Assembly: GCF_002192415.1 (NCBI RefSeq)
Contig: NZ_CP021780.1
Span: forward strand, 5,456,001 to 5,520,000
Length of the DNA stretch: 64,000 nucleotides
DNA from: Paenibacillus donghaensis
GTDB taxonomy: Bacteria > Bacillota > Bacilli > Paenibacillales > Paenibacillaceae
Direction of reading: 5' to 3'
This document shows, piece by piece, positions 1 through 12,324 of this stretch (position 1 is the stretch's first letter; the number at the start of each line of letters is the position of its first letter). The position numbers were made by a program, and so were the translations under genes. The notes under the pieces are model-generated. The model had not been told where the DNA came from. It worked only from the letters and a program-made list of their open reading frames with translations, and searched no databases.

Positions 1-3788
<3,788 letters not shown>

Positions 3789-3932
3789 TTGGTTTTATCG
3801 GATAGATCCGATAAAGTATTGAAAAGAGCGATATGCTCATTTTGAAACATCTGACGAGAATTTGCATTCTCTACCGACAAGCTTCACTTGCGTGAAACTC
3901 ATCTTCTTTTGGACTTCACTTTCGTAAAATCC

Positions 3933-3957
3933 CACTCACTCGTTGTTCAGTTTTCAA
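3933..3957 (-). other. 16S rRNA processing stem, 5' arm
   Basis: Leader segment complementary to 2133-2157 with about two mismatches in 25 bases. It lies about 150 bases upstream of the 16S 5' end. The adjacent TTGATCTTTGAAAACTGAAC block on the minus strand is the motif commonly seen in Bacillales rRNA leaders. Confidence 0.75.
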
Positions 3958-4006
3958 AGATCAAGTTCTCGTTGTTGGCGATGTTTGCGTCACCAGCAAC
4001 TCTTAT

Positions 4007-4035
4007 AATATATCATGTTATTCGGACAATTGCAA
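4007..4035 (-). promoter_or_regulatory. rRNA operon promoter P2
   Basis: Minus-strand sigma-A promoter: -35 TTGCAA (4030-4035), 17-base spacer, -10 TATATT (4007-4012). It lies about 220 bases upstream of 16S and downstream of P1, giving the tandem-promoter layout typical of rRNA operons. Confidence 0.8.
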
Positions 4036-4118
4036 CACTTAATTTCAAAAGCAATTTATTTACTTGCTCCGTATTAACATTCACCAGACGACAAAATATT
4101 ATTCATTCTGCGGCTGGA

Positions 4119-4147
4119 TTTATAATATAACACGTTACTTATGTCAA
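4119..4147 (-). promoter_or_regulatory. rRNA operon promoter P1
   Basis: Minus-strand sigma-A promoter with consensus -35 TTGACA (4142-4147), 17-base spacer and -10 TATAAA (4119-4124). It is the upstream promoter of the rRNA operon and is preceded by an A/T-rich stretch that could act as an UP element. Confidence 0.85.
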
Positions 4148-4171
4148 AAGCAATCTTTTTTTCTACCCAAA

Positions 4172-4212
4172 ACAAAAAATATGCTGACCCGTTAAGTAAC
4201 AGGTCAGCATAT
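4172..4212 (-). terminator. Rho-independent terminator of the SafA-like gene
   Basis: Perfect 11-bp inverted repeat (4179-4189 with 4202-4212) followed on the minus strand by a T-rich run. It lies just past the stop of the LysM gene and just upstream of rRNA promoter P1, so it insulates the two units. Confidence 0.85.
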
Positions 4213-4243
4213 TAAATTGATGCAGCTAAGGTTGGCTAGCGAA

Positions 4244-5719
4244 TTAGTTTGAAGTCCATGGATTCTTACGTTTTTTGGTTCCTCCGTTACTCCCAGTTGA
4301 ATTGGACCTCCGAGCTTGGGATCCCAAGCTTCCGGCCTTACTGCTCAAGCTGGAGGTTCTGGCCTTGGCCCCGGTCTTCTTAGTAGTACCGTTCTTAGCT
4401 TTCACGGGTTCAGCCGTATTTGCCTGAGCCGGCTGTGTTACCAGTTGCTCCGCAAGCTGAGGCTCCTGAATTTCAGGAACACGGGTATGAAGCCCCATGT
4501 TCTCCATGCCGGGAAATTGCGGATACGGAGGAATCCCTGCGGCCACGGATCCATCATAAGCGGATACAGGCATAGACGGAGCCATCATCCCCTGATTAGG
4601 CATAAGCATGCCATAAGGGGCCATCATTCCCGGGTTCATATAAACCGGATAACCGTTATACATAGGCATCTCATAACTATACGGTTGAACCGATTGGGTA
4701 TACATGTTCTCTCCGCAGCCACAATCTGGCCAAGGAAGATTCACCGGCATTCCCTCGTAGGATACCCCTTCCACTTGTGCAGGCGCATTATTCTGATACC
4801 ACATTGGAGAGACATTGCCCGAATAATAATAGGGAGGCATACATTCCGGTGCATAACTCATAGGCTGCACATAAGCAGGAGCCATGTTGTTATTCATCAT
4901 CGATGCCGACTCATAAAGCGGATAGGCAGGCGGGCAATCGTTGAAATTCGGGTGCTGCATCAGGCCAGGATATCCTCCGTGCTCATAAGCAGACATTACG
5001 CCATCCGAGCATCCGGAAGGCTTCTTCTCTGTCTTAGGCATTTCATACTGGGAGACGGCCTCCTGGGCAGGAACAGAAATCTGCACGAACAGACTCTGCA
5101 TCTCAGAATGAATGGTTTCCTTCATTGGAGCCATTTCGGGCTGTATATTGGGCATATTGGCAGCTGGCGAAACAAGTTCAGGTACCGGAGCAGGAAGTGG
5201 CGCAGGAACTGGGACTGGAACTGGGACTGGGGCCGGTTTAGGTTCAGGTTTAGGTTCAGGTTTTGGAACAGGTTTGACTGCCTCAGCTACCATTTCTTCT
5301 TTTGGACCGGTGTAGGTTTTTCCGCCTACTGCTGTTTTATCGGGAGCATTGGCCGGCGAGTACCCCGGCTGGGTCGGAGATGTGGCCGGTTTTTTGGGAA
5401 CATTCACAATTTCGCCGGTCATTAGCGCATTGGGATTCTTCAACTGAGGATTCGCATCAATCATTTCTTTCAATGACACTCCCCATGCCTTGGACAGCTT
5501 CCACAAGCTGTCTCCCTGTTTGACTGTATGCTTATAGTAGATGCTGTTGTTGTCCGGTACCGGGACGGTGGCAGCAGGTATCTTCACCTTATCCCCGACA
5601 GCAAGCACATCCGGATTGCTGAATTGCGGATTGGCATCGATTATAGTCTGCAGCGGCACCCCGTACTTTTGCGATAATGCATACAGCGTATCGCCTGTTT
5701 TGACAATGTGTATTTTCAC
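4244..5719 (-). CDS. SafA-like spore coat morphogenetic protein with two LysM domains
   Basis: 491 residues. Two LysM domains (about 1-48 and 60-109) each start with a VKxGDTL/SLW-type motif and end in KIP or VPKKP, binding peptidoglycan or cortex glycan. A Pro/Lys linker of PEPKPEPKP type follows (about 150-180), then a Met/Pro/Tyr/Asn-rich region (about 240-410) and a basic Ser/Thr-rich tail. In Bacillus SafA, the N-terminal LysM localises the protein at the cortex-coat interface and the tyrosine-rich remainder supports coat assembly with SpoVID; a SpoVID gene is also in this window. Start is GTG at 5719 with GGAGG nine bases upstream. Monocistronic, with its own terminator. The SafA assignment rests on architecture; a general LysM spore protein is the alternative. 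Confidence 0.75.
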   Translation of the reverse strand: MKIHIVKTGDTLYALSQKYGVPLQTIIDANPQFSNPDVLAVGDKVKIPAATVPVPDNNSIYYKHTVKQGDSLWKLSKAWGVSLKEMIDANPQLKNPNALMTGEIVNVPKKPATSPTQPGYSPANAPDKTAVGGKTYTGPKEEMVAEAVKPVPKPEPKPEPKPAPVPVPVPVPAPLPAPVPELVSPAANMPNIQPEMAPMKETIHSEMQSLFVQISVPAQEAVSQYEMPKTEKKPSGCSDGVMSAYEHGGYPGLMQHPNFNDCPPAYPLYESASMMNNNMAPAYVQPMSYAPECMPPYYYSGNVSPMWYQNNAPAQVEGVSYEGMPVNLPWPDCGCGENMYTQSVQPYSYEMPMYNGYPVYMNPGMMAPYGMLMPNQGMMAPSMPVSAYDGSVAAGIPPYPQFPGMENMGLHTRVPEIQEPQLAEQLVTQPAQANTAEPVKAKNGTTKKTGAKARTSSLSSKAGSLGSQARRSNSTGSNGGTKKRKNPWTSN

Positions 5720-6013
5720 GCGGCATTAACCTCCTAATAGTTGTTGGAGTATGTCATTCGCCATAGCCGTGCAGAAAGCGGCCGGCGGATTCATACGCCT
5801 GGTTGAAGCGGAGCATTCCCCTCTAAGCTGGTTATATGCGGTACAGCCGCCTCCTTCGTTACTACATCTTATGCAGCCCATGGGCGATTGACATCCCTAT
5901 CAGCAAAAAAAAACCTCCCACACAAAAGGATAAACGGCTGCCGTGATCTTCGGCACTCCATTCATGCTAAGCGTGAAAGGTTCTTATTTCTTAAGTGAGT
6001 CTATGCAGCAATC

Positions 6014-6895
6014 TTATTCAAATACCTTGTAGCCGTCTTGATCCACGACGTTGCGGAACTCCTCAAGCAGCTTGAGTGTAATCGGACCTGCATGCCCGTC
6101 GCCGATAATCCGTCCGTCAATCTCACGGGCAGCAATAACTTCGGCTGCTGTTCCGGTGAAGAACACCTCGTCAGCAATATAAACATCGTGCATGGTGAAC
6201 GGTTCTTCTTTAAGCTTGAAGCCCAGCTTCTCACAGAGCTCAATAATCGCCAGACGGGTAATTCCTTCAAGAGCTCCCAAATAACATGGAGGCGTATAGA
6301 GCACCCCTCTTTTGACGATGAAAATATTGTCGCCTGATCCTTCCGTTACATAGCCCTGGGCGTTCATCATAATCGCTTCATCGGCTTCCGCCAGATTGGA
6401 CTGGATTTTGACCAGGATATTGTTTAGGTAGTTTAGCGATTTGATCTTTGGATTCAGGGCATCCGGCAGATTGCGGCGCTGGGAGACGGACACAGCACGC
6501 AAACCGTTGAGATAGGCCTGCTCCGGGTAAATGGCAAGCTGCTCCACGATAATGATTACACTCGCTTTGGGACAGCGGCGAGGGTCAAGACCCAGATTGC
6601 CGGGGCCGCGTGAAACAATCAGACGGATGTAGCCGTTGCGCATATCATTCAAACGGATGGTTTCCGCCATAGCTTCAAGCATCTCATCATAGGTCAGCGG
6701 GATCTCCAGCTGAATCGACTTTGCTGAATCATATAATCTGTCCAGGTGCTCGCTGCATTTGAAGATATTCCCGTTGTAGATGCGGATTCCTTCGAATATG
6801 CCGTCACCATACAGGAAACCGTGATCAAACACGGATACCTTTGCATTTTCTTTTGTTACATGTTGTCCATCCAGATAGATCCATTGGTCTGCCAT
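6014..6895 (-). CDS. ilvE: Branched-chain amino acid aminotransferase
   Basis: 293 residues, class IV fold PLP aminotransferase that transfers the amino group from glutamate to the keto acids of Leu, Ile and Val. The PLP-lysine region reads KSLNYLNNI, followed by the family signature EGSGDNIF about 40 residues later. Length matches the short bacterial IlvE type; D-amino-acid transaminase and aminodeoxychorismate lyase share the fold but fit less well. The open frame extends upstream to 6991, but ATG at 6895 is chosen because GGAGGTG precedes it and it lies four bases after the pheA stop. Last gene of hom-thrB-pheA-ilvE. No clear terminator follows; a run of nine T near 5906 on the minus strand is the best candidate. 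Confidence 0.9.
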   Translation of the reverse strand: MADQWIYLDGQHVTKENAKVSVFDHGFLYGDGIFEGIRIYNGNIFKCSEHLDRLYDSAKSIQLEIPLTYDEMLEAMAETIRLNDMRNGYIRLIVSRGPGNLGLDPRRCPKASVIIIVEQLAIYPEQAYLNGLRAVSVSQRRNLPDALNPKIKSLNYLNNILVKIQSNLAEADEAIMMNAQGYVTEGSGDNIFIVKRGVLYTPPCYLGALEGITRLAIIELCEKLGFKLKEEPFTMHDVYIADEVFFTGTAAEVIAAREIDGRIIGDGHAGPITLKLLEEFRNVVDQDGYKVFE

Positions 6896-6899
6896 GAAT

Positions 6900-7787
6900 T
6901 TACTGCACCTCCGCTTTCTCATCCTCATAGGTGTATGTGGGATACGAGCCCAGAATCCGTACCTGACAGCCAAGCGCGTTGATCTCTTCAATAGCGCCAG
7001 GGAGCAGGACCGACTCTATCGGTTCCAGCACATCAATATAGAAATAATAAGTTCCCAGCTTCTTCTTCGTCGGCCGTGATTCAATCCGCGACAGATTCAG
7101 CTTCCTCCAGGCAAATGCAGCCAGTACTTGATGAAGCGCACCAGGAAAATCCTCCGGCAACGTCACCAGCACACTGGTCTTGACTCCACTGCTTGCCCGC
7201 GCCAGCTCTAGCTTCTGCGACCCTACAAGCACGAAACGGGTGAAGTTGTTGGAATGATCGGTAATCTGGCGGTCAACAATCTCCAGACCATGCGTAGCTG
7301 CCCCAAGGGCTGTGCCGATGGCTGCCCAGCCCTTGCCAGGGTTGTCCTTCACCAGCTCCACAGCTTCCGAGGTACTCCCGACCGATTCCAGCTCTGCCCA
7401 AGGGGCATGCTCGCGGATAAACAGGCGGCATTGCGCCATCGCCACGGGATGGGAAAGAATCTTCACCATGCCGCTGTAATCCCTGCTGCCCTCTGCATCG
7501 GTAAATTCCAGAGGATGACCGATCAGGTTCTGGATGGATGGGAATATCCATTCGGACTGCATCGGCAGATTCACTTCATTAATGAGCCAGTCAATATGCA
7601 GGCTGACCGAACCTTCAATCGTATTCTCAATCGGAATCACACTGTAATCGGTGACTCCGTTTGATGTAGAGAGGAAGACATCGGATATCAGCTTGTGATG
7701 CACAACTCTGACAGGCTCACCGTCAAACAGATGCAGCAGCGCTTCGTGTGAGACCGAGCCCTGCGGCAAGACAGCTATCGATTTCAT
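6900..7787 (-). CDS. pheA: Prephenate dehydratase with ACT domain
   Basis: 295 residues. Converts prephenate to phenylpyruvate in phenylalanine synthesis. Catalytic domain about 1-185: N-terminal GSVSHEAL (the family GxxGTFSHEA), VIPIENTIEGSV, and NNFTRFVLVG containing the conserved Thr-Arg. ACT domain about 200-285 with the phenylalanine-binding ESRP motif, implying feedback inhibition by Phe. The start ATG overlaps the thrB stop (ATGA), suggesting translational coupling. In Bacillus subtilis pheA follows pheB directly; here threonine genes intervene. Confidence 0.95.
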   Translation of the reverse strand: MKSIAVLPQGSVSHEALLHLFDGEPVRVVHHKLISDVFLSTSNGVTDYSVIPIENTIEGSVSLHIDWLINEVNLPMQSEWIFPSIQNLIGHPLEFTDAEGSRDYSGMVKILSHPVAMAQCRLFIREHAPWAELESVGSTSEAVELVKDNPGKGWAAIGTALGAATHGLEIVDRQITDHSNNFTRFVLVGSQKLELARASSGVKTSVLVTLPEDFPGALHQVLAAFAWRKLNLSRIESRPTKKKLGTYYFYIDVLEPIESVLLPGAIEEINALGCQVRILGSYPTYTYEDEKAEVQ

Positions 7788-8764
7788 GACTGCAGTTCTC
7801 CTTTTATCATATCCAAAAACGAATCGTTGTGCATCCCGTTTCTTCCCGTCAGCTCTACTGTTACACCTTCAGTGCACAGCGACAGCCAGCAGGTCTGGGC
7901 AGGAATGCCCTGATCAGCCATTGTTTGTACCAGAAAGGCTTCAAGCTCATCTTTGCGCTTCTCCCTGCGGTCCACCAGACAGAGAAGGGTTGGTCCCGCT
8001 CCACTGAGGGCAATCCCGAGCGCCCCATGCTGCGGAGCCTCCGCCAGCAGCTTCTCCATCCCGGGTACTAGCGCTGCGCGGTAAGGCTGGTGCAGACGGT
8101 CCTGCATGGCTTTGCCGATCAGGTCGAACCGGCCGGAGGCAAGTGCTGCCGTAAGCAGCGATGTGCGGCTGATGTTATACACCGCATCTGAAACAGAAAT
8201 CTCGGTCGGCAGCACTCCGCGCGCTTTGGTAGTAGCCAGCTCAAACTCTGGAATAATCACCAGCGCCTCCAGCTCGGAAGGCGGCGCAAGCTTCACATAA
8301 TCGGCCACTTCGCCGTCCCAGATCGCCGTGATGATGCCACCAAACAATGAGGCCCCCACATTGTCGGGATGTTTCTCCAGCTTGGTTGCCATGTTAAACA
8401 GCACCGCATCACTGAGCGGCGAGCCAATCAGCGCATTCGCTGCTGCCATCCCGCCGACAATCGCCGAAGCGCTGCTTCCCAGACCGCGGGTGAGCGGAAT
8501 CTCTGAATACATGGAGATGGCCAGCTCAGGCACGGAAACGCCGGCTTCCGCGAAGACCAGTTGGGCAACCTGATAGAGCAGATTGCTTTTATCCAGCGCC
8601 AGCCCCTTCATTTCATCACCATACAGGTGAATTACAGTCTCCTCCGCCTCCTCCATCTCGATCCAGGCATACATGGACAAAGCCATGCCAAGTGTATCGA
8701 AGCCGGGACCCAGATTGGCGGTGCTGGCAGGCACTTTGACTCTAGACCTTCCGTAAATACTCAT
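7784..8764 (-). CDS. thrB: Homoserine kinase
   Basis: 326 residues, GHMP kinase phosphorylating homoserine for threonine synthesis. N-terminal VKVPASTANLGPGFDTLG, ATP-binding loop PLTRGLGSSASAIVGG (about 88-103) and C-terminal ALSGAGPTLLCL are all readable. An AGGAGA ribosome site precedes ATG at 8764. It sits 59 bases after hom and overlaps pheA by four bases, so hom-thrB-pheA-ilvE reads as one unit. Confidence 0.95.
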   Translation of the reverse strand: MSIYGRSRVKVPASTANLGPGFDTLGMALSMYAWIEMEEAEETVIHLYGDEMKGLALDKSNLLYQVAQLVFAEAGVSVPELAISMYSEIPLTRGLGSSASAIVGGMAAANALIGSPLSDAVLFNMATKLEKHPDNVGASLFGGIITAIWDGEVADYVKLAPPSELEALVIIPEFELATTKARGVLPTEISVSDAVYNISRTSLLTAALASGRFDLIGKAMQDRLHQPYRAALVPGMEKLLAEAPQHGALGIALSGAGPTLLCLVDRREKRKDELEAFLVQTMADQGIPAQTCWLSLCTEGVTVELTGRNGMHNDSFLDMIKGELQS

Positions 8765-8823
8765 AACGGGTGACTCTCCTTAGTATATTTTGACTGAACG
8801 CTGTTTGCTCGTTGGGTATGAAA

Positions 8824-10110
8824 TTATCCTTCCACCCGATAGTGGCTCTTGATCCGGCTGATCACATGCAGCTCTTCAAACTGTTGCAGCACCTTGTTCA
8901 TACTAGCTTTGCTGGCGTCATGGGTAACAATAATAATCTCCGCATTGGGATTGTTCGGGTTAGCCTGCTGTACCACCGAATCCAGACTGACGTCACAGTC
9001 GGCGAAGACCTGAGTGATTTTGGCCAATACTCCCGCCTTGTCATCTACATGCAGCAGCAGGAAGTTTTTATAATAAATGTCCTCATCGCTCTTCAGCTTC
9101 TTCTGCTTGTAAGGTACGATATGCTTCAGCCCGTTGACACCCAGCTTGAGGTTCTTGATCACCGCGACCAGGTCGGAGACAATCGAGGTTGCCGTAGGCA
9201 TAGCGCCCGCGCCCGCACCGTAGAACATCGTCTCCCCCACTGCTTCACCGTATACATAAACAGCATTGAACACGCCATTAACGGATGCAATCGGATGGCC
9301 TTGGCGGATCATGGTCGGCTGGACGCTGATGCTGAACTCTTCATCCTGGCGCTCGGCGATCCCCAGCAGCTTCATTTCGTAACCCAGTCTTTTGGCAAAA
9401 GCGATATCTTCCTTGCTCACTCCGGAAATTCCGCTGACGCTGACATCGCTAAGCTCCACATTCGTGCGGAAGCCCAGTGTGCCCAGAATCGCCATCTTGC
9501 GCGCGGCATCCAGCCCCTCCACATCAGAGGTCGGATCGGATTCCGCATACCCCAGCTCCTGCGCTTCCTTCAGCGCATCGGCATAGGTCGCACCCTCCTG
9601 GCTCATTTTGGTCAATATGTAGTTGGTTGTGCCATTAACGATCCCCATAATCTTCATGATCCGGTCCGAGGAGAAGCCCTCAATTAAGGTACGGATGATC
9701 GGGATGCCGCCGGCCACACTGGCCTCATAAAAAACATCACATTGCTTCTCCTGCGCCTTGGCCAGAATCTCCGAGCCGTGCAGCGCCATCAGATCCTTGT
9801 TCGCAGTTACAATATGCTTGCCGCGCTCCAGCGCTTCAAGGATATATTCCTTCGTGCCGGCAATGCCGCCCATCACCTCAACAATAACGTCGATTTCCGG
9901 GTCGCGGATGACCTCCCACGGATCTGTAGTGATTTTGGCCGCATCCACTTCAATATCACGGGGTTTGTCGAGATTCTTGACAGCAATACGCTCTATGATA
10001 ATCTGGGAGCCCACCTGGCTGCTCAGATCCTCCTGATTTCCTTCCACGATGCGGACAACGCCCGCTCCCACTGTTCCCAGGCCCAGCAATCCCACTCTAA
10101 CCGGCTTCAT
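8824..10110 (-). CDS. hom: Homoserine dehydrogenase
   Basis: 428 residues, NAD(P)-dependent reduction of aspartate semialdehyde to homoserine. Rossmann motif GLLGLGTVGAGV at the N terminus; catalytic core with GIVNGTTNYILTKM and the QELGYAESDPTSDVEGLDA signature (about 200-215); C-terminal ACT domain (about 350-425) for threonine feedback. The frame extends upstream to 10143, but that extension encodes the ribosome site (AGGAGG) itself, so ATG at 10110 is preferred. First gene of the threonine part of the operon. Confidence 0.95.
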   Translation of the reverse strand: MKPVRVGLLGLGTVGAGVVRIVEGNQEDLSSQVGSQIIIERIAVKNLDKPRDIEVDAAKITTDPWEVIRDPEIDVIVEVMGGIAGTKEYILEALERGKHIVTANKDLMALHGSEILAKAQEKQCDVFYEASVAGGIPIIRTLIEGFSSDRIMKIMGIVNGTTNYILTKMSQEGATYADALKEAQELGYAESDPTSDVEGLDAARKMAILGTLGFRTNVELSDVSVSGISGVSKEDIAFAKRLGYEMKLLGIAERQDEEFSISVQPTMIRQGHPIASVNGVFNAVYVYGEAVGETMFYGAGAGAMPTATSIVSDLVAVIKNLKLGVNGLKHIVPYKQKKLKSDEDIYYKNFLLLHVDDKAGVLAKITQVFADCDVSLDSVVQQANPNNPNAEIIIVTHDASKASMNKVLQQFEELHVISRIKSHYRVEG

Positions 10111-10239
10111 CTTTATCTGTATCCTCCTAAAGTTTTGTAGCATAGACTACTTGGATTGCTTCGCAAAACTCACTTCGTAAGCTTATACCAAAGTTTGCTT
10201 AAGTTACCAAGCTCCAAATATGATCCGCCCGACATACCA

Positions 10240-10677
10240 TTATCCCTGTCCGACGATCAAGGCCCGTTTCACGCCCGGCATCTCCTTCAGGCTATCCAGC
10301 ATACCCCCTAGCTCTTCACTCAGATGTGAAATCTCCACGGATATCACTACGTTTGCCCGCCCCTGCAGCGGAATGCTCTGATGGATGGTCAGCACGTTGG
10401 CCCCATGGCTTGCGACAGCGGCCAGCACCTTGGACAGCATGCCGGATTCATGCTCCAGATCAAGCGAAAAGGTCACGATGCGTTCCCGCTCCAGCTGATG
10501 GATCAGATGAATGCCATCCTTGTACTTGTAGAATGCGCTGCGGCTCAGTCCAACCTGTTCAACACCCTCATGGACGGTCTTGGCATCTCCGGCTTCCAGT
10601 AATTGCTTCACCTGCATGGTCTTCAGCACCGCGTCAGGCAGAATGTCCTCTCGGACCAAATAATAGCGTTCTTTCAC
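10240..10677 (-). CDS. pheB: ACT domain protein PheB (UPF0735 family)
   Basis: About 145 residues. An N-terminal helix-turn-helix-like segment (LSRSAFYKYKDGI, about 45-58) is followed by an ACT domain (about 70-145, with VLAAVASHGANVLTIHQSIP). In B. subtilis this gene lies between obg and pheA, the same neighbourhood as here. Function is not firmly established; an amino-acid-responsive regulator is inferred. Start: GTG at 10677, with GGTGAGG six bases upstream, gives the family N terminus (M)KERYYLVRED; a GTG four codons upstream (10689) has no ribosome site. Confidence 0.85.
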   Translation of the reverse strand: MKERYYLVREDILPDAVLKTMQVKQLLEAGDAKTVHEGVEQVGLSRSAFYKYKDGIHLIHQLERERIVTFSLDLEHESGMLSKVLAAVASHGANVLTIHQSIPLQGRANVVISVEISHLSEELGGMLDSLKEMPGVKRALIVGQG

Positions 10678-10776
10678 GAACGTCCTCACCCCAAAGACTT
10701 TTGTGTTTTGATAGTGGACATTATATCGGATTTAAGCGTTAAAAAGCAATAACTTTTCATTGGAAGCGCACTCGCA

Positions 10777-11553
10777 TCAGGTATACGGAATGGTAGTCCC
10801 GCAATAGTCACAATTCTTCGCTTGTCCCGGATACACCGTATTCTGGGCACCGCAGCCCGGACAGCGCACCGATTTAGGCAGTTGCGGAGGTACTGCAGAC
10901 GATGACGGCGCGCCAGTCTGATGCGCCCGCTGCGCAGACTCGAAACCAGATGGTCCGGAAGAGGGGGATGGAGTCGGAGGCACAGCTGCGTAAGGAGCAC
11001 CCTGAAGCTGCTCGGAAAATACCATATCATGCGGCAACAGCCCTTTATTCTTCAGATACAGCACATCCCGGCGCACATCGCTCTCACTCTGGGCGGTACG
11101 CGCGGACAAGGTGCCAATATGTCTGATCTGCTGGTCTGTCACCAGCCCAATATAGGAAGTGGTCAGCAGCGAAAATTTATATTTCGCCCGCGCCGCCACA
11201 GTGCCCAGCCCATAAGCAGGCAGCAGGAACAGCAAAGCAAGCATAACAAGCAGCATAATCAGCACAGCAGTCTCATATTCACCCTTCTGAATATCCCGAT
11301 ACGAGAAAACGGCCAGCTGAATGAACCCGCCAATAAATACATGGGACAACAGATTATAATTCGAGGCCTTACGGTAGTTCTTATAATGAGTGCTGAACAG
11401 CCGGATCAGGGCCAGCACCAGCCCAAAGGGCATAAATAAATAACCAGACACCAAGGTGATGTAATCAAAAGCGGTCCGGTCATATTTCATATGATAGACA
11501 GCCGCATTCCCTTCGGGAGCATCCGGCTGTCCTTGCAGGTTCAATCCGTTCAT
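10777..11553 (-). CDS. Membrane protein with C-terminal zinc ribbon
   Basis: 258 residues, not a named family. Two or more hydrophobic segments (about 33-50, 72-90, 93-118), a cytoplasmic-looking helical part, a Pro/Ser-rich linker (about 190-225) and a C-terminal zinc ribbon CPGCGAQN...CDYCG (about 231-253). It follows the 248-residue membrane/coiled-coil gene by 13 bases and the SPFH/zinc-ribbon gene, so the three form one unit. By analogy with the B. subtilis YdjG-YdjH-YdjI membrane-stress proteins, an envelope role is possible; this is inference from domain types only. Confidence 0.7.
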   Translation of the reverse strand: MNGLNLQGQPDAPEGNAAVYHMKYDRTAFDYITLVSGYLFMPFGLVLALIRLFSTHYKNYRKASNYNLLSHVFIGGFIQLAVFSYRDIQKGEYETAVLIMLLVMLALLFLLPAYGLGTVAARAKYKFSLLTTSYIGLVTDQQIRHIGTLSARTAQSESDVRRDVLYLKNKGLLPHDMVFSEQLQGAPYAAVPPTPSPSSGPSGFESAQRAHQTGAPSSSAVPPQLPKSVRCPGCGAQNTVYPGQAKNCDYCGTTIPYT

Positions 11554-11566
11554 TGCTTAATTCCTC

Positions 11567-12313
11567 CTATTTAAGTGCCGCCAGCTCCCGATTTCTCCGC
11601 TGCAGTGTGGCATTGATACTGTCTGCCATTTCGCCAAAAGTCTCTTCCCAATCCGTCTGCGGCTCCCCAGCTGCCAGCAGCAGCTCCACCTGATCGTGGA
11701 GCAGCGAAATTTGCTGTCTTAGCAAATCCTCAGTGGCATATAAAGCTGCATTCGAAACCGGATCGCTGTATTTAAAATTCTCCTCCAGTCCATGAAGCAG
11801 CTTCAGCAGCCTCTCTGCACCAGTGTGCTTCCAGGAGCGCGCCAGCCGGCGGATCTCCTCCAGCTCATCCCGGTGTCGACGAAAGCTCCGGCTGGCTCCT
11901 TCAGCCTTGTTCTCCTGGGCTGTGGCGTTCCTGCCATAGAATGCAGTGGCCGCCAGACTTGATATTCCCGCTATCATAACCAGCAGCTGCGCGGCGGCAT
12001 AGCCGGCAGCCGGGATATGAAGCAGCCTATCCAGGATAACCACCAGCAGCAGCACAACCGCTATATAAATGGCTATAATGTACGCTCCGCTGATCAGTAC
12101 CGGAGATTTCCCGCCTCCCCCTGCAGCAGTCCGCAGCCAATAGATACTGTATCCGTAGGTTATACTCTCTCCCAGCAGTACAGCGGCCAGTGAAATCACG
12201 AACCGGACAAGTGATTCTGAGAACCCCAGCAGGAAGAAAGAGACTAGGGTCAACAGAATAACTGCTGTATAAATAATGGTAATGATGGCTGCATACGATC
12301 GTCTCTGTCTCAT
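11567..12313 (-). CDS. Membrane protein with cytoplasmic coiled coil, unknown function
   Basis: 248 residues. Four hydrophobic helices in the first half (about 10-30, 32-55, 70-95, 100-120) followed by a charged, Leu/Glu-rich helical region (about 130-248, e.g. RDELEEIRRLARSWKH and LLRQQISLLHDQVELLL). No enzyme motif seen; XpaC-like or PspA-system membrane proteins have similar layouts. ATG at 12313 is preferred over the longer frame because AAGGAGG lies seven bases upstream. It starts 11 bases after the SPFH gene and is probably cotranscribed with both neighbours. Confidence 0.65.
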   Translation of the reverse strand: MRQRRSYAAIITIIYTAVILLTLVSFFLLGFSESLVRFVISLAAVLLGESITYGYSIYWLRTAAGGGGKSPVLISGAYIIAIYIAVVLLLVVILDRLLHIPAAGYAAAQLLVMIAGISSLAATAFYGRNATAQENKAEGASRSFRRHRDELEEIRRLARSWKHTGAERLLKLLHGLEENFKYSDPVSNAALYATEDLLRQQISLLHDQVELLLAAGEPQTDWEETFGEMADSINATLQRRNRELAALK

Positions 12314-12324
12314 GATTTCCTCCT

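Noticed and set aside
4316..5425. 369-residue frame opposite the SafA-like gene
   Set aside because: His/Arg/Ile-rich shadow of the repetitive coat protein sequence; no ribosome site or family resemblance.
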